Assembly (NCBI GenBank): GCA_024134725.1
Contig: CP099863.1
Coordinates: 3,965,258-4,029,257, forward strand
Length of the DNA: 64,000 nt
Direction of reading: 5' to 3'
Source: Bacillus sp. 1780r2a1
GTDB lineage: Bacteria; Bacillota; Bacilli; Bacillales; Bacillaceae_H
Below are positions 44,941 to 53,401 of the stretch, piece by piece. Each line of letters begins with the position of its first letter. Within the stretch, counting starts at the first letter, position 1. The notes under the pieces were generated by a model. It had not been told where the DNA came from. It worked only from the letters and a program-made list of their open reading frames with translations, and did no database searches. The translations under genes and the position numbers were made by a program.

Positions 44941-45021
44941 TTCTATTCCTCTTTCATTTTTACTTGTATTATACAGGAAAAAGAGAAAAGCACCGTGCTT
45001 TTCTCTCTTTTTCATAATCCA

Positions 45022-45843
45022 TTATTTTAACAACTGTAAAATGCCTTGTGGAAGCTGGTTAGCCTGTGCAAGCATCGCTTGCGCAGCTTGGTTTAAAATG
45101 TTGTTTTTCGTAAACTCCGTCATCTCCTGTGCCATATCCACGTCACGAATGCGCGATTCAGAAGCCGTTAAGTTTTCACTCATTGTACTGATATTGCTCA
45201 TCGCATGCTCAAGGCGGTTTTGTGCAGCACCAAGCGTTGAGCGATCTTTTGACACAGCAGCAATCGCTTTATCAAGCTGAGTAATAGCAGTTGTTGCATT
45301 TGTTGCGGTTGTAATAGAAGTTGTCGTAAGACCTAAAGTTGCCGTCGTAACGTCACCAATTTTAGCTAACTTTAGCGCTAAGCTCGGAGCCTCTGGTGAA
45401 ATTTGAAATTGAATATTCGTTGTTTTCCCATCTAATAAATTTGTACCGTTAAATTGTGTTGTTTGTGCGATACGGTCGATTTCCTGCTTTAACTGCTGCA
45501 CTTCAGCATCTAAATACGCACGGTCTTCAGCATCTTGATATGTGCCGTTTGAAGATTGAACGGCTAGTTCGCGCATGCGCTGAAGCATACTGTGCACTTC
45601 CTGCATGCCACCTTCTGCTGTTTGAATGAGTGAAATTCCGTCTAACGCATTACGCTCTGCCATATCTAAAGCGCGAATTTGAGAGCGCATTTTCTCTGAG
45701 ATAGCTAATCCTGCTGCATCGTCTGCTGCGCGGTTAATACGAAGTCCAGATGATAGTTTCTCTAAGCTTTTCGACGTATTCATTTGATTCGTGGATAAGT
45801 TTTTATAAGCATTTAACGCTTGAATATTATGATTGATTCTCAT
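45022..45843 (-). CDS. Second, short flagellin
   Basis: A 273-residue flagellin with complete D0/D1 termini: MRINHNIQALNAYKNLS at the start, LAISEKMRSQIRALDMAERN, and LAQANQLPQGILQLLK at the end. Unlike Hag it has only about 40-50 residues between the D1 halves, so the filament surface would be nearly bare. It is flanked by a FliS-like gene upstream and a YaaR-like gene downstream. AGAGGAG lies nine bases before the ATG. It could form mixed filaments, a minor junction segment, or a filament made under particular conditions. Confidence 0.95.
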   Translation of the reverse strand: MRINHNIQALNAYKNLSTNQMNTSKSLEKLSSGLRINRAADDAAGLAISEKMRSQIRALDMAERNALDGISLIQTAEGGMQEVHSMLQRMRELAVQSSNGTYQDAEDRAYLDAEVQQLKQEIDRIAQTTQFNGTNLLDGKTTNIQFQISPEAPSLALKLAKIGDVTTATLGLTTTSITTATNATTAITQLDKAIAAVSKDRSTLGAAQNRLEHAMSNISTMSENLTASESRIRDVDMAQEMTEFTKNNILNQAAQAMLAQANQLPQGILQLLK

Positions 45844-45858
45844 TTAATAAGCTCCTCT

Positions 45859-46329
45859 TTATAATGTCGTTGTACTAATTTGGCTCTCATAAGACGATAA
45901 TTTTCTACGAATGCTTGGTCGCTTTTGGGCTACCTCTTCACTCATTGCCTTATTCCAAGCAACTGAAATTTCCTTTAAAACGTGATGCGCGTCTTGTAAA
46001 ATCGTAATATCTTTCTTCATGTTTCCTTCTACCACTCGTTCTGCTACGTAGTTATAAATCGTATCCAGCTGCTCCGCGATAACGCCTGCTTCATACTTTA
46101 AACCGACGCCTAGGCGATGAAGAATATCACTTGTATTTTTTAAATTTTCATTCGCTGTATAGAAATCTTTGTTATGAATATGTTCAATGCTTTCTTCGAT
46201 ATTTAAAATCGCTTTTTCATACAGCATGGACGTGAGCTGCTGCGATGTTTTTTGATAAAGAAGCTCTTCCGTTAAAAAGTCCAATTCATCATATCTCCCT
46301 TGTGTAGTCCTTTTTTTACTTATCGGCAC
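45859..46329 (-). CDS. FliS-like chaperone paralogue
   Basis: A 156-residue helical protein with the FliS-family pattern (TSMLYEKAILNIEESIEHI, then KNTSDILHRL and YNYVAERVVEGNMKKDI). It is divergent from FliS at 31.3 kb and has a basic, Ser-rich tail. It lies 15 bp before the second flagellin and is thus its likely dedicated chaperone. The GTG at 46329 has no clear Shine-Dalgarno. A TTG at 46284 with AAGGGAG ten bases upstream would give a 141-residue protein starting at LDFLTEELL, closer to FliS length. Confidence 0.82.
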   Translation of the reverse strand: MPISKKRTTQGRYDELDFLTEELLYQKTSQQLTSMLYEKAILNIEESIEHIHNKDFYTANENLKNTSDILHRLGVGLKYEAGVIAEQLDTIYNYVAERVVEGNMKKDITILQDAHHVLKEISVAWNKAMSEEVAQKRPSIRRKLSSYESQISTTTL

Positions 46330-46331
46330 GT

Positions 46332-46637
46332 CTAGTAGCCATTTTCATTCATGTCCTCGACTTTTTTTACAAATAAAAGAATTTCAGCAATAACTCCGTA
46401 TAGCTGTGGGGGGATTTGATCTCCTAGCTCAATATCCATCAAATTTGTCAGAAGCGTTTCGTCTTCTTGCAGAGGAATATCATGTTGCTTTGCAAGACTA
46501 AGAATTCGATTTGCCGTCAAACCTGAACCTTGCGCAACGACTTTTGGTGCTCCTTCCCCTTGCTCATAGCGAATAACTGTTGCAGAAGGTCCTCTCTTTT
46601 GCCTTCTATTCCCTGTATTAATATACTGATAGTTCAT
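46332..46637 (-). CDS. Stand-alone FlhB/YscU C-terminal-domain protein (YlqH-like)
   Basis: A 101-residue soluble protein equivalent to the post-cleavage cytoplasmic part of the export switch FlhB: ATVIRYEQGEGAPKVVAQG, ILSLAKQHDIPLQEDETLLTNLM and GDQIPPQLYGVIAEILLFV. There is no membrane part and no NPTH autocleavage site. B. subtilis has a similar stand-alone protein, YlqH, encoded elsewhere beside ylqG. The ATG overlaps the stop of the FliK-like gene by four bases and has no independent Shine-Dalgarno, so the two are translationally coupled, as expected for a ligand and its switch domain. Confidence 0.88.
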   Translation of the reverse strand: MNYQYINTGNRRQKRGPSATVIRYEQGEGAPKVVAQGSGLTANRILSLAKQHDIPLQEDETLLTNLMDIELGDQIPPQLYGVIAEILLFVKKVEDMNENGY

Positions 46638-48961
46638 ATTGAATAATCAAATCCTTTCATTGACAGAAGCGGGATTTGTTTCTTAATTGGTGCTTTCACT
46701 TCTTCTTCGCTTCCTTTTCGTAACTCTGAATAGGAGACCCCTGTAATTGCGTAACCAATTGCTGTAATTTTATCCTTTAATTCATCCACAACCGTATCAG
46801 CGTTTGATACAAAAACGTCACTGTTCGTTTCAAATGAAATGGACAAATTACGATCTGCTGCTTTTAACATCACGCCAATTTCACCGAGTTGCTTCGTCTC
46901 AAATAGAAAGTATAAGCTTGTATTTTCCCAGTCAATTTTTTCATGCTGCTTATTTGACTGAACAAATACTTTCATGGTTCCTATTTCACCTTTTAACGTA
47001 AAAGGTATCTGCATATAAAGCTGCTGCGCTGATGAGGAATCCTGCTTATTTAAGAGCTGCTGTCCTGTAATATGCTGAAGGGCTGAATCAGTTGTTTGAG
47101 CCGACACGCCCACATATTCTCCTTTTAACAGACCACTTTTAACATCAGCTGTGGATGCTTGCTGTTGTCCTTGTAATACATGTAATGCCTCTTTTTCACG
47201 CTGAAACCCCAATCTCTTTACCGTTTCATAGATATCTCTAGCTCCTATTTCTGACTCATCAACGATGCTAATTCCTGGTAAAGCAGCTTTTGAAAACAAA
47301 TCGTCTTGAACAAAATGCAGCATCTTTTGGTGAGAAGGCTTATAGTCCATTCCTTTAATCATCTCTTTAATTTGCATAACTAAGCTGTGAGCTTGAGAGC
47401 GATCCCCTTGTGCTAATAGACGTTTGGCTTCTTGAAGAAGCTGACTAGCCTTCAACATTTCTTTTTCAGACTTCATATCAGCATATAACATGAAATCACT
47501 TTGTAAAATCGCTTTATCTAGCTGCTTAACGGTTGCTTCTAACAGTTGTGAAGCCTTCATTCTTGCTGAAGGTGCTGATTCTTGAAGCAAATCCGACACA
47601 TTGAGAAGCTGACGATTTACTTGCTGCTGTATATTTTTAAATTCTTTTGTGATATGCGCAAGTTTTTCTGTCACAACCGTTACAACTACATCTTTTGTAG
47701 CAGCATGAAAAGGTAGGTCTTTTGCTGATGATTGCTCAGAACTCTCGCTAATGGCCAATATAACTTCATTTATTTGCTTTCTAGCAGCCATTTCTTTATG
47801 CTGATCTGCTAATTTACTTGCCTCAACAAGAGCTTCACTTACTTTTTCAGCGTGTTCCGGATGAGCTATTAAAACTGGTAACACTTGATTGGAAAGGTGC
47901 TCAAGAGCAACTTTTATATTCGGCTCACGACTAAACTTACGCATAGCCAAATGAAGTACTTCTTGAACATTTTTTATATCTACTTGTTTTGTTTGTAACG
48001 CTGTTACCAAATCAATGGTGCGCTGAAGAACAAGTTCTTGCAGCTTTAAGCCTTCTAGTAGCTTTCTCTGAACTTCTTGCGATACACCGCTACTCTTTAA
48101 TTCAAGAAGCAAAGCCTGCATTTCTTGTTTAGTTAGGGGCATGTTTTTCAGCAGGTCGTCTCGATTCAACTCTTTAAGAATGCTCGCTGTGACTTCTTGA
48201 CTCGTTCGAAAAATACGCTGTAATTGCTCTACGATATTCTTAGGTATTTCTTCTACCTTTTTTAATTGCTGAAGAATACTCTCTACGTTATCACCTGTTT
48301 TTAGACGTTGAAGCAGTACGCTGATTTCCTCTTGGTTAAAAGACGATTGAGTCGCTCCTTTTACACTTTTTAAAGCTTCTTCAACCTTAACCTGTAGCTC
48401 TAATGACAAATTCGGTCGATTGGTAACCGCTTCTTTAAAAAGCTCCTTTAATCCATCACCGTGAAGAGCTTCATCAATGGCAGTAAGATGCGTTACCGTC
48501 ACTTCTAACTCTTTATTCACAAGAGCAGAAATCGTTTCATCTGTTTGTGAAGCTGAGCGATTTATTATAGTAAAAAAACGTTCAAGTGCTACTATCGAAG
48601 ATTCTGTTATTCGATATCCAGCATTTCTAAGTCTTTGAGCAGCTTTTTGTACTTGTTCTGAAGGAGCTGCCATATTTGGCCTTGTAACCGGTTCTTCAAA
48701 AAACTCTGTTGGTGTTTTCGATAAAACTTGTCCTTCTATATAACCTTCTTTTATATGCGTTACTTTTATTTTAATATGATCATTTTTACGTACTGGCTGG
48801 TCTAGCCAAACGGGTACTTCACGTCCCTTTACCTGCATAAGCACCTCTTTTTCATTCATTACTTCCTTAACTATTCCTTGCAGCGTATCTTCTGTTGCAA
48901 CTGTAGTTGCCGAAGGCGCAATCGCGTGATGCAACGAATGGGATGACTGTTGAATTTTCAT
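46634..48961 (-). CDS. Large FliK-like (YlqG-type) hook-length/export-switch protein
   Basis: A 775-residue protein. The N-terminus has a small beta-rich domain (about 25-90, IVKEVMNEKEVLMQVKGREV). Residues 100-600 are long, Gln/Lys/Glu-rich helical repeats. The C-terminal region (about 670-760) fits the FliK Flg_hook pattern: IPFTLKGEIGTMKVFVQ, FETKQLGEIGVMLKAADRNL and LKDKITAIGYAITGVSYSEL. FliK proteins measure hook length and contact the FlhB C-domain, which here is encoded by the next, overlapping gene. The ATG at 48961 follows GGAG by nine bases. A sigma-D-like promoter lies upstream, so this is the first gene of the accessory module. Confidence 0.8.
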   Translation of the reverse strand: MKIQQSSHSLHHAIAPSATTVATEDTLQGIVKEVMNEKEVLMQVKGREVPVWLDQPVRKNDHIKIKVTHIKEGYIEGQVLSKTPTEFFEEPVTRPNMAAPSEQVQKAAQRLRNAGYRITESSIVALERFFTIINRSASQTDETISALVNKELEVTVTHLTAIDEALHGDGLKELFKEAVTNRPNLSLELQVKVEEALKSVKGATQSSFNQEEISVLLQRLKTGDNVESILQQLKKVEEIPKNIVEQLQRIFRTSQEVTASILKELNRDDLLKNMPLTKQEMQALLLELKSSGVSQEVQRKLLEGLKLQELVLQRTIDLVTALQTKQVDIKNVQEVLHLAMRKFSREPNIKVALEHLSNQVLPVLIAHPEHAEKVSEALVEASKLADQHKEMAARKQINEVILAISESSEQSSAKDLPFHAATKDVVVTVVTEKLAHITKEFKNIQQQVNRQLLNVSDLLQESAPSARMKASQLLEATVKQLDKAILQSDFMLYADMKSEKEMLKASQLLQEAKRLLAQGDRSQAHSLVMQIKEMIKGMDYKPSHQKMLHFVQDDLFSKAALPGISIVDESEIGARDIYETVKRLGFQREKEALHVLQGQQQASTADVKSGLLKGEYVGVSAQTTDSALQHITGQQLLNKQDSSSAQQLYMQIPFTLKGEIGTMKVFVQSNKQHEKIDWENTSLYFLFETKQLGEIGVMLKAADRNLSISFETNSDVFVSNADTVVDELKDKITAIGYAITGVSYSELRKGSEEEVKAPIKKQIPLLSMKGFDYSI

Positions 48962-49010
48962 AGATTCACGCTCCATTAAGTCGCTTTACGACATATGTTC
49001 TCTACGGTAT

Positions 49011-49037
49011 GTATCGGCTACTTTTTTTTGCTTTTCA
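49011..49037 (-). promoter_or_regulatory. Sigma-D-like promoter of the accessory flagellar module
   Basis: Minus-strand TGAA (49034-49037), 15 bp, GCCGATAC (49011-49018). The -10 matches the consensus GCCGATAT at seven of eight bases; the -35 differs from TAAA by one base. It is 50 bp before the FliK-like gene. Confidence 0.7.
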
Positions 49038-49052
49038 TATGTCTTTTCACCT

Positions 49053-49090
49053 AAAAAAGCTCCGCATACAAATGTATGCGGAGCTTTTTT
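49053..49090 (-). terminator. Terminator of degU
   Basis: Perfect 18-base arms (49053-49070 and 49073-49090), core GCTCCGCATACA, starting with A6 and ending with T6. Efficient in either direction; it lies 2 bp after the degU stop. Confidence 0.93.
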
Positions 49091-49091
49091 G

Positions 49092-49775
49092 TTATCGTAC
49101 TTCTACCCAACCGTTTTTAATTGCTACAACAACGGCTTGCGTACGGTCGTTTACGTTCATCTTTTGTAAGATATTACTTACATGATTTTTAACTGTTTTT
49201 TCACTAATATATAGAGCTTCACCAATTCCACGGTTGCTCTTTCCATCAGCTAAAAGCTGGAGTACTTCACATTCACGGCGAGTTAATAAGTGAAGTGGAC
49301 GACGGATTTCAATTGGCTCATGTGGATATGAAGATGATTGACCTTGAGCTGCCAGTCGACGATATTCTTTTACTAGGCTATGCGTTACCTTCGGGTGTAG
49401 GTAAGATCCACCTTCTGCTACCACTTTAACAGCTTCAATTAATGCATCTGCATCCATTTCTTTTAATAGGTAGCCTCTTGCTCCTGTTTGAAGTGCATGA
49501 GTCACATATGTTTCATCATCATGAATAGATAAAATGATAACTTTCGTATCTGGATTCATCTCTACTAGCTGCTTTGTTGCTTCAACACCATTTACAGCTG
49601 GCATATTGATATCCATGATAACAACGTCAGGTTGATGTTCTTCAACAAGACCAATCGCTTCGTTACCATCGTCACCTTCTGCTACTACTTCAAAATCTTT
49701 TTCAAAATCTAAAATACGTTTTACTCCTTCGCGGAATAATTGATGGTCATCAATGATGACAATTCTTGTTTGCAT
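49092..49775 (-). CDS. degU: Response regulator DegU
   Basis: NarL/LuxR-type response regulator controlling exoenzymes, competence, motility and multicellular behaviour. The 227-residue protein has a receiver domain (1-120; phospho-acceptor Asp55 in VVIMDINMP) and a C-terminal LuxR HTH (about 163-225; LTRREVEVLQLL-type segment read here as [20 protein letters not shown]). It follows degS with a 71-bp gap. Low DegU-P supports comK and the flagellar genes, high DegU-P represses motility, so this pair is a likely regulator of the neighbouring flagellar and competence genes. Confidence 0.97.
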   Translation of the reverse strand: MQTRIVIIDDHQLFREGVKRILDFEKDFEVVAEGDDGNEAIGLVEEHQPDVVIMDINMPAVNGVEATKQLVEMNPDTKVIILSIHDDETYVTHALQTGARGYLLKEMDADALIEAVKVVAEGGSYLHPKVTHSLVKEYRRLAAQGQSSSYPHEPIEIRRPLHLLTRRECEVLQLLADGKSNRGIGEALYISEKTVKNHVSNILQKMNVNDRTQAVVVAIKNGWVEVR

Positions 49776-49846
49776 GTTCGGTTCCTCCCCAAATCTAACA
49801 GTGAATAGTTATTTACTATATTAATTTGATGTTATTGTTATTTTTA

Positions 49847-50995
49847 TTATTTATTTAGAATCGGTACTTTAATCATAACAAGTGTACCTTGATTTAATTT
49901 TGAATGGACAGCAATGCTTCCACCCAACAAATCTACTCTTTCCTTCATTCCAATTAAACCAAAGGAATTTTCTTTTTTTTGATTTTGATCAAAGCCACAT
50001 CCATCATCTTTTACAAGTAAAATTGCTTGTTCGTTATTAAACTCAATTTTCACTTGAACTTCCGAGGCATCCGCATGCTTTAACGCATTTGTAACAGCTT
50101 CTTGTACAAGTCGAAACAGTGCTACTTCCAGCTTTGACGCAGTACGTTTTTCTTGTCCAATCGAAATGAAAGTAATGCGTGGTTTACCGTCATTATAGTC
50201 TTCAATCGTATCTAAATATTTTCTAAGTGTTGGAATTAACCCGAGATCATCCAATGCCATTGGTCTTAAGTCGTAAATAATTCTTCGCACTTCATAAAGT
50301 GCTGAACGCACCATTTTTCGTAAATCTCGAATTTCATCCATAGCTTCCTGAGCACTGCGCTCTCGGTAAATACGCTCAATTAATTCCGACCTCATCATCA
50401 CGTTAGCTAGCATTTGTGCTGGACCATCATGAATTTCACGGGATAATCTTTTCCGCTCTTCCTCTTGTGCTTCAATAATCCGAAAGCCAAAATACTCTTT
50501 TTGAATAGCATCTTCAACAATTTCTCCAACTTGCTTCAAATCGCTGGTTAAATAGTTTAATACTACTGAAATCTGTCCTACCAGGTGATCTGCACGCTTA
50601 ATGGTTTCTTCCAACGACATCAATCGACGCTCAAGTTCATCTCGCCTACTTCTAAGCTGGTGTTCTGACTGCTGATTCATCAAAAGCTTTGTTTGCAGTT
50701 CATGAGCCTTTTCGTAGGCATCTTTCACCTCTGGCTCAGAATAAATTTGAAAATGCTTACTTACCTCAGCTAAGCGCTTTCGTGCTAAACGTGCCTGAGC
50801 CTCTAAGCGATCTCCTTGTTCAATAACATGCAAAACTTTGGCTTTTAAACCTTCTAGTTCTTCTTTTATCTCTTCATATTCCTGTCGTGCACTTTCAGAT
50901 AAGCGATATACTTCATCTTTACTATTTCCAACTGTGCCAATGATTTTGTCTAATATTTCATCTAACATTTTACTTGTTAATTTATGTTTTGACAT
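49847..50995 (-). CDS. degS: Sensor histidine kinase DegS
   Basis: Cytoplasmic sensor kinase of the DegS-DegU system. The 382-residue protein has no membrane segment. Residues 1-170 are a coiled-coil sensor domain. The HisKA_3 dimerisation helix has the phospho-acceptor His189 in SREIHDGPAQMLANV, and the HATPase domain shows NALKHADASEV and DDGCGFD. Position of the histidine and length equal B. subtilis DegS. GAGGTG lies about six bases before the ATG. Confidence 0.97.
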   Translation of the reverse strand: MSKHKLTSKMLDEILDKIIGTVGNSKDEVYRLSESARQEYEEIKEELEGLKAKVLHVIEQGDRLEAQARLARKRLAEVSKHFQIYSEPEVKDAYEKAHELQTKLLMNQQSEHQLRSRRDELERRLMSLEETIKRADHLVGQISVVLNYLTSDLKQVGEIVEDAIQKEYFGFRIIEAQEEERKRLSREIHDGPAQMLANVMMRSELIERIYRERSAQEAMDEIRDLRKMVRSALYEVRRIIYDLRPMALDDLGLIPTLRKYLDTIEDYNDGKPRITFISIGQEKRTASKLEVALFRLVQEAVTNALKHADASEVQVKIEFNNEQAILLVKDDGCGFDQNQKKENSFGLIGMKERVDLLGGSIAVHSKLNQGTLVMIKVPILNK

Positions 50996-51562
50996 TTGTT
51001 CACCTCAAGCTTACACTCACATTCGAAGAAATGCCAATACGTTATTACGCTTTCTCGTACGACTTACTTGAACTGCGAGGAAATCTGGATAGACTCCAGT
51101 TTACATGATTAAGACAGCATCTATAGAAACAGCATGGCTATAGAAAAACATATGAGATACCTTCTTGTTTTTCTTATATTAGAATAGAATAAGTTCTTTT
51201 GGTGTACATCTTTGCTCACTACTTTTTTCATGCATGATATACACTCTACTCCAAAAGACTACCATTTCTATCTCACCATTAACAGGGACAAACATCCTGT
51301 TTCGTTTAACAATTACATGTCATTCGTAACATTTATGTGATTATTTTTTTAAAACTTTTGGTTTAGTTAGTCTGTCCATTATCATTGATAAATACTTTAC
51401 AACACTGTAACAATTCAAGGCTCCAAATTGATGTATCAGTTTTGAAGCTTTATAATAAGTGAGATAAGAAAAAATTGCTTTTATTCTTAATTTTAATTAC
51501 CTATTACCCACTTTTCTTTAATAAACACATAAAATCATATAAACAGGAGGCATTTTACTACC
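50996..51562. other. 567-bp intergenic region between divergent degS and yvyE
   Basis: No open frame with a plausible ribosome-binding site was found on either strand. It must contain the degS promoter, which I could not place with confidence, and the yvyE promoter near its right end. Small dyads are present (CTGGA/TCCAG near 51090 and AACAGG/CCTGTT near 51290) but without T runs. Confidence 0.5.
51428..51456 (+). promoter_or_regulatory. Sigma-A promoter of yvyE
   Basis: TTGATG (51428-51433), 17 bp, TATAAT (51451-51456). It implies a 5' leader of about 100 nt. Confidence 0.75.
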
Positions 51563-52195
51563 TTGTTACCTCAATATTATACTGTAAAACAGTCTGGTGC
51601 ACATGAAATTGTGATTCAAAAATCGCGCTTTATCTGCCATGCAAAGCGTGTGACAACGGAAAAAGAAGCACAAGACTTTATTCAAGGGATAAAAAAAGAA
51701 CATTGGAGCGCAAACCACAACTGTTCTGCCTATTTAATCGGAGAGCGGGATCAGTTTCAAAAAGCTAATGATGACGGTGAGCCTAGTGGTACTGCCGGTG
51801 TACCAATGCTTGAAGTACTGAAGCGAAAAGAGCTAAAGGATACTGTTGTGGTAGTAACGCGTTATTTTGGCGGCATTAAACTTGGGGCTGGAGGACTCGT
51901 TCGCGCATATAGCAACTCAGTATCTGAAGGCCTTACAAACATTGGCATCGTAAAATGTACACTTATGCAAATCATGCATACAAAAGTCGATTATACGTGG
52001 CTTGGCAAGCTAGAAAATGAATTACGCAATTCACCTTATGCCTTAAAAGAAATTCATTATGCAGATAACGTGATTGTAGATACATTTGTCGAAGAGAGTC
52101 AAAAAGATGCATTTACAGCATGGATGACGGAACTTACAAATGGCCAAGCAGACATTTCAGCAGGCGAAGTGACCTATTTAGAAGAAGAGATATAA
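51563..52195 (+). CDS. yvyE: YigZ/IMPACT-family protein YvyE
   Basis: A 210-residue member of UPF0029 (YigZ, yeast Yih1/IMPACT). The N-terminal IMPACT domain has HNCSAYLIGERDQ, then NDDGEPSGTAGVPMLEV and VVVTRYFGGIKLGAGGLVRA. The C-terminal DUF1949 domain follows (about 140-200). The eukaryotic relatives inhibit Gcn2; the bacterial role is not settled. The start is TTG at 51563, with AGGAGG 12 bases upstream. The first residues after it (LPQYYTVK) align with the known start of the B. subtilis protein. Confidence 0.93.
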   Translation: MLPQYYTVKQSGAHEIVIQKSRFICHAKRVTTEKEAQDFIQGIKKEHWSANHNCSAYLIGERDQFQKANDDGEPSGTAGVPMLEVLKRKELKDTVVVVTRYFGGIKLGAGGLVRAYSNSVSEGLTNIGIVKCTLMQIMHTKVDYTWLGKLENELRNSPYALKEIHYADNVIVDTFVEESQKDAFTAWMTELTNGQADISAGEVTYLEEEI

Positions 52196-52240
52196 TGAAT
52201 TATTTACTGTGAATTAAAAACATTGTAAAATGAAAGACAG

Positions 52241-52259
52241 CGCACTGAGTCACAGTGCG
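52241..52259 (+). terminator. Terminator of yvyE
   Basis: CGCACTG (52241-52247) pairs with CAGTGCG (52253-52259) around AGTCA, followed by TCGTTCTTTT. Confidence 0.75.
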
Positions 52260-52374
52260 TCGTTCTTTTCCTTACTAAAATATAAGGTAATATTGAAACC
52301 ATACCGTTTAAATTGAATTCTAACAACAAACAATAAAATTATGTAAAAACTTACTAAACTAAAGGAGAACGTAT

Positions 52375-53367
52375 ATGGCTCAGCATAGGCGTTTTGAAAA
52401 ACGAGTAAATCGAAAAAAGCGAAAAAGAAGATTGCTTTCTTTTTTTCTTTTGCCAATCTTAATCATTGGATTATCCGCTACGGCGTACGGCTCTTATTTG
52501 TTCGCTAAAGCAAAAAGCGTTGCATCTGATTCATTTCAAAGCTTAGGAGATCGTGACTCTTCACCGATGCGCGATCGAAAAATCGACCCTAAGAAAGACA
52601 ACATCTCCATTTTATTTATGGGGGTTGATGACAGCGAATCGCGAAATTTCGGGAAATCCGCTCGTACAGATGCACTAATTTTAGCGACGCTAAACGAAAA
52701 AGAAAAAACGGTGAAGCTTGTGAGTATTCCTCGCGACTCTCGTGTATATATTCCAGAAGTCAGCAAAAAAGATAAGATTACGCATGCTCATGCATATGGT
52801 GGACCGAAAGCAACGGTCGAAACAGTTGAAGAGCTATTCGATGTTCCCGTAGACTACTATGTAAAGCTTAATTTTCAGGCTTTTACTGAAATTGTTGATT
52901 CTTTAGGAGGCATCGAATTTGATGTACCTTACGACTTAAAAGAAAAAGACTCTAGTGACCATCATGAAGGGGTCGTACTAAAAGCTGGTAAACAGCACTT
53001 AAACGGTGAAGAAGCACTAGCCATTGCTCGAACAAGAAAACAAGATAGTGACATTGAACGAGGCAAGCGACAGCAGCAGCTTATGCAAGCTATCGCTAAG
53101 GAAGCGTCGTCAATTGGGTCTATGACAAAGTATGGTAACTTAATCGAAGCTGTTGGTGATAACATGAAAACAAACTTAATGTTTGGCGAGATGCTTTCGT
53201 TCTACGATTACGCTTCAAAAAATATTGAGATTGAAACATTAAACCTTGCTGGGACAGATGATACGATTAATGGGGTTTATTATTATGACTTGGATGATAT
53301 GGCTGTTCAAGAAGTAAGCGATACGCTACACGAACATTTAGGTCTAGACGAAGAAAGCAAAGAATAG
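52375..53367 (+). CDS. tagV: LytR-CpsA-Psr ligase (TagV/YvhJ-like)
   Basis: Membrane-anchored enzyme of the LCP family, which transfers wall teichoic acid or other anionic polymers from undecaprenyl phosphate to peptidoglycan. The 330-residue protein has a very basic N-terminus, one membrane segment (about 22-46) and an extracellular LCP domain. Conserved features are RTDALILATLN and SIPRDSRV (Arg and Asp at the pyrophosphate site), and later ARTRKQDSDIERGKRQQ. AAAGGAG precedes the ATG. It is convergent with tagO, the first gene of teichoic-acid linkage synthesis, as yvhJ is in B. subtilis. Confidence 0.93.
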   Translation: MAQHRRFEKRVNRKKRKRRLLSFFLLPILIIGLSATAYGSYLFAKAKSVASDSFQSLGDRDSSPMRDRKIDPKKDNISILFMGVDDSESRNFGKSARTDALILATLNEKEKTVKLVSIPRDSRVYIPEVSKKDKITHAHAYGGPKATVETVEELFDVPVDYYVKLNFQAFTEIVDSLGGIEFDVPYDLKEKDSSDHHEGVVLKAGKQHLNGEEALAIARTRKQDSDIERGKRQQQLMQAIAKEASSIGSMTKYGNLIEAVGDNMKTNLMFGEMLSFYDYASKNIEIETLNLAGTDDTINGVYYYDLDDMAVQEVSDTLHEHLGLDEESKE

Positions 53368-53373
53368 AAAAAA

Positions 53374-53396
53374 GCCTGTCGGCCGAGCCGACAGGC
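53374..53396. terminator. Bidirectional terminator between tagV and tagO
   Basis: Perfect 10-base G+C-rich arms GCCTGTCGGC/GCCGACAGGC with loop CGA, flanked by A6 and T8. It serves both convergent genes. Confidence 0.95.
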
Positions 53397-53401
53397 TTTT
53401 T

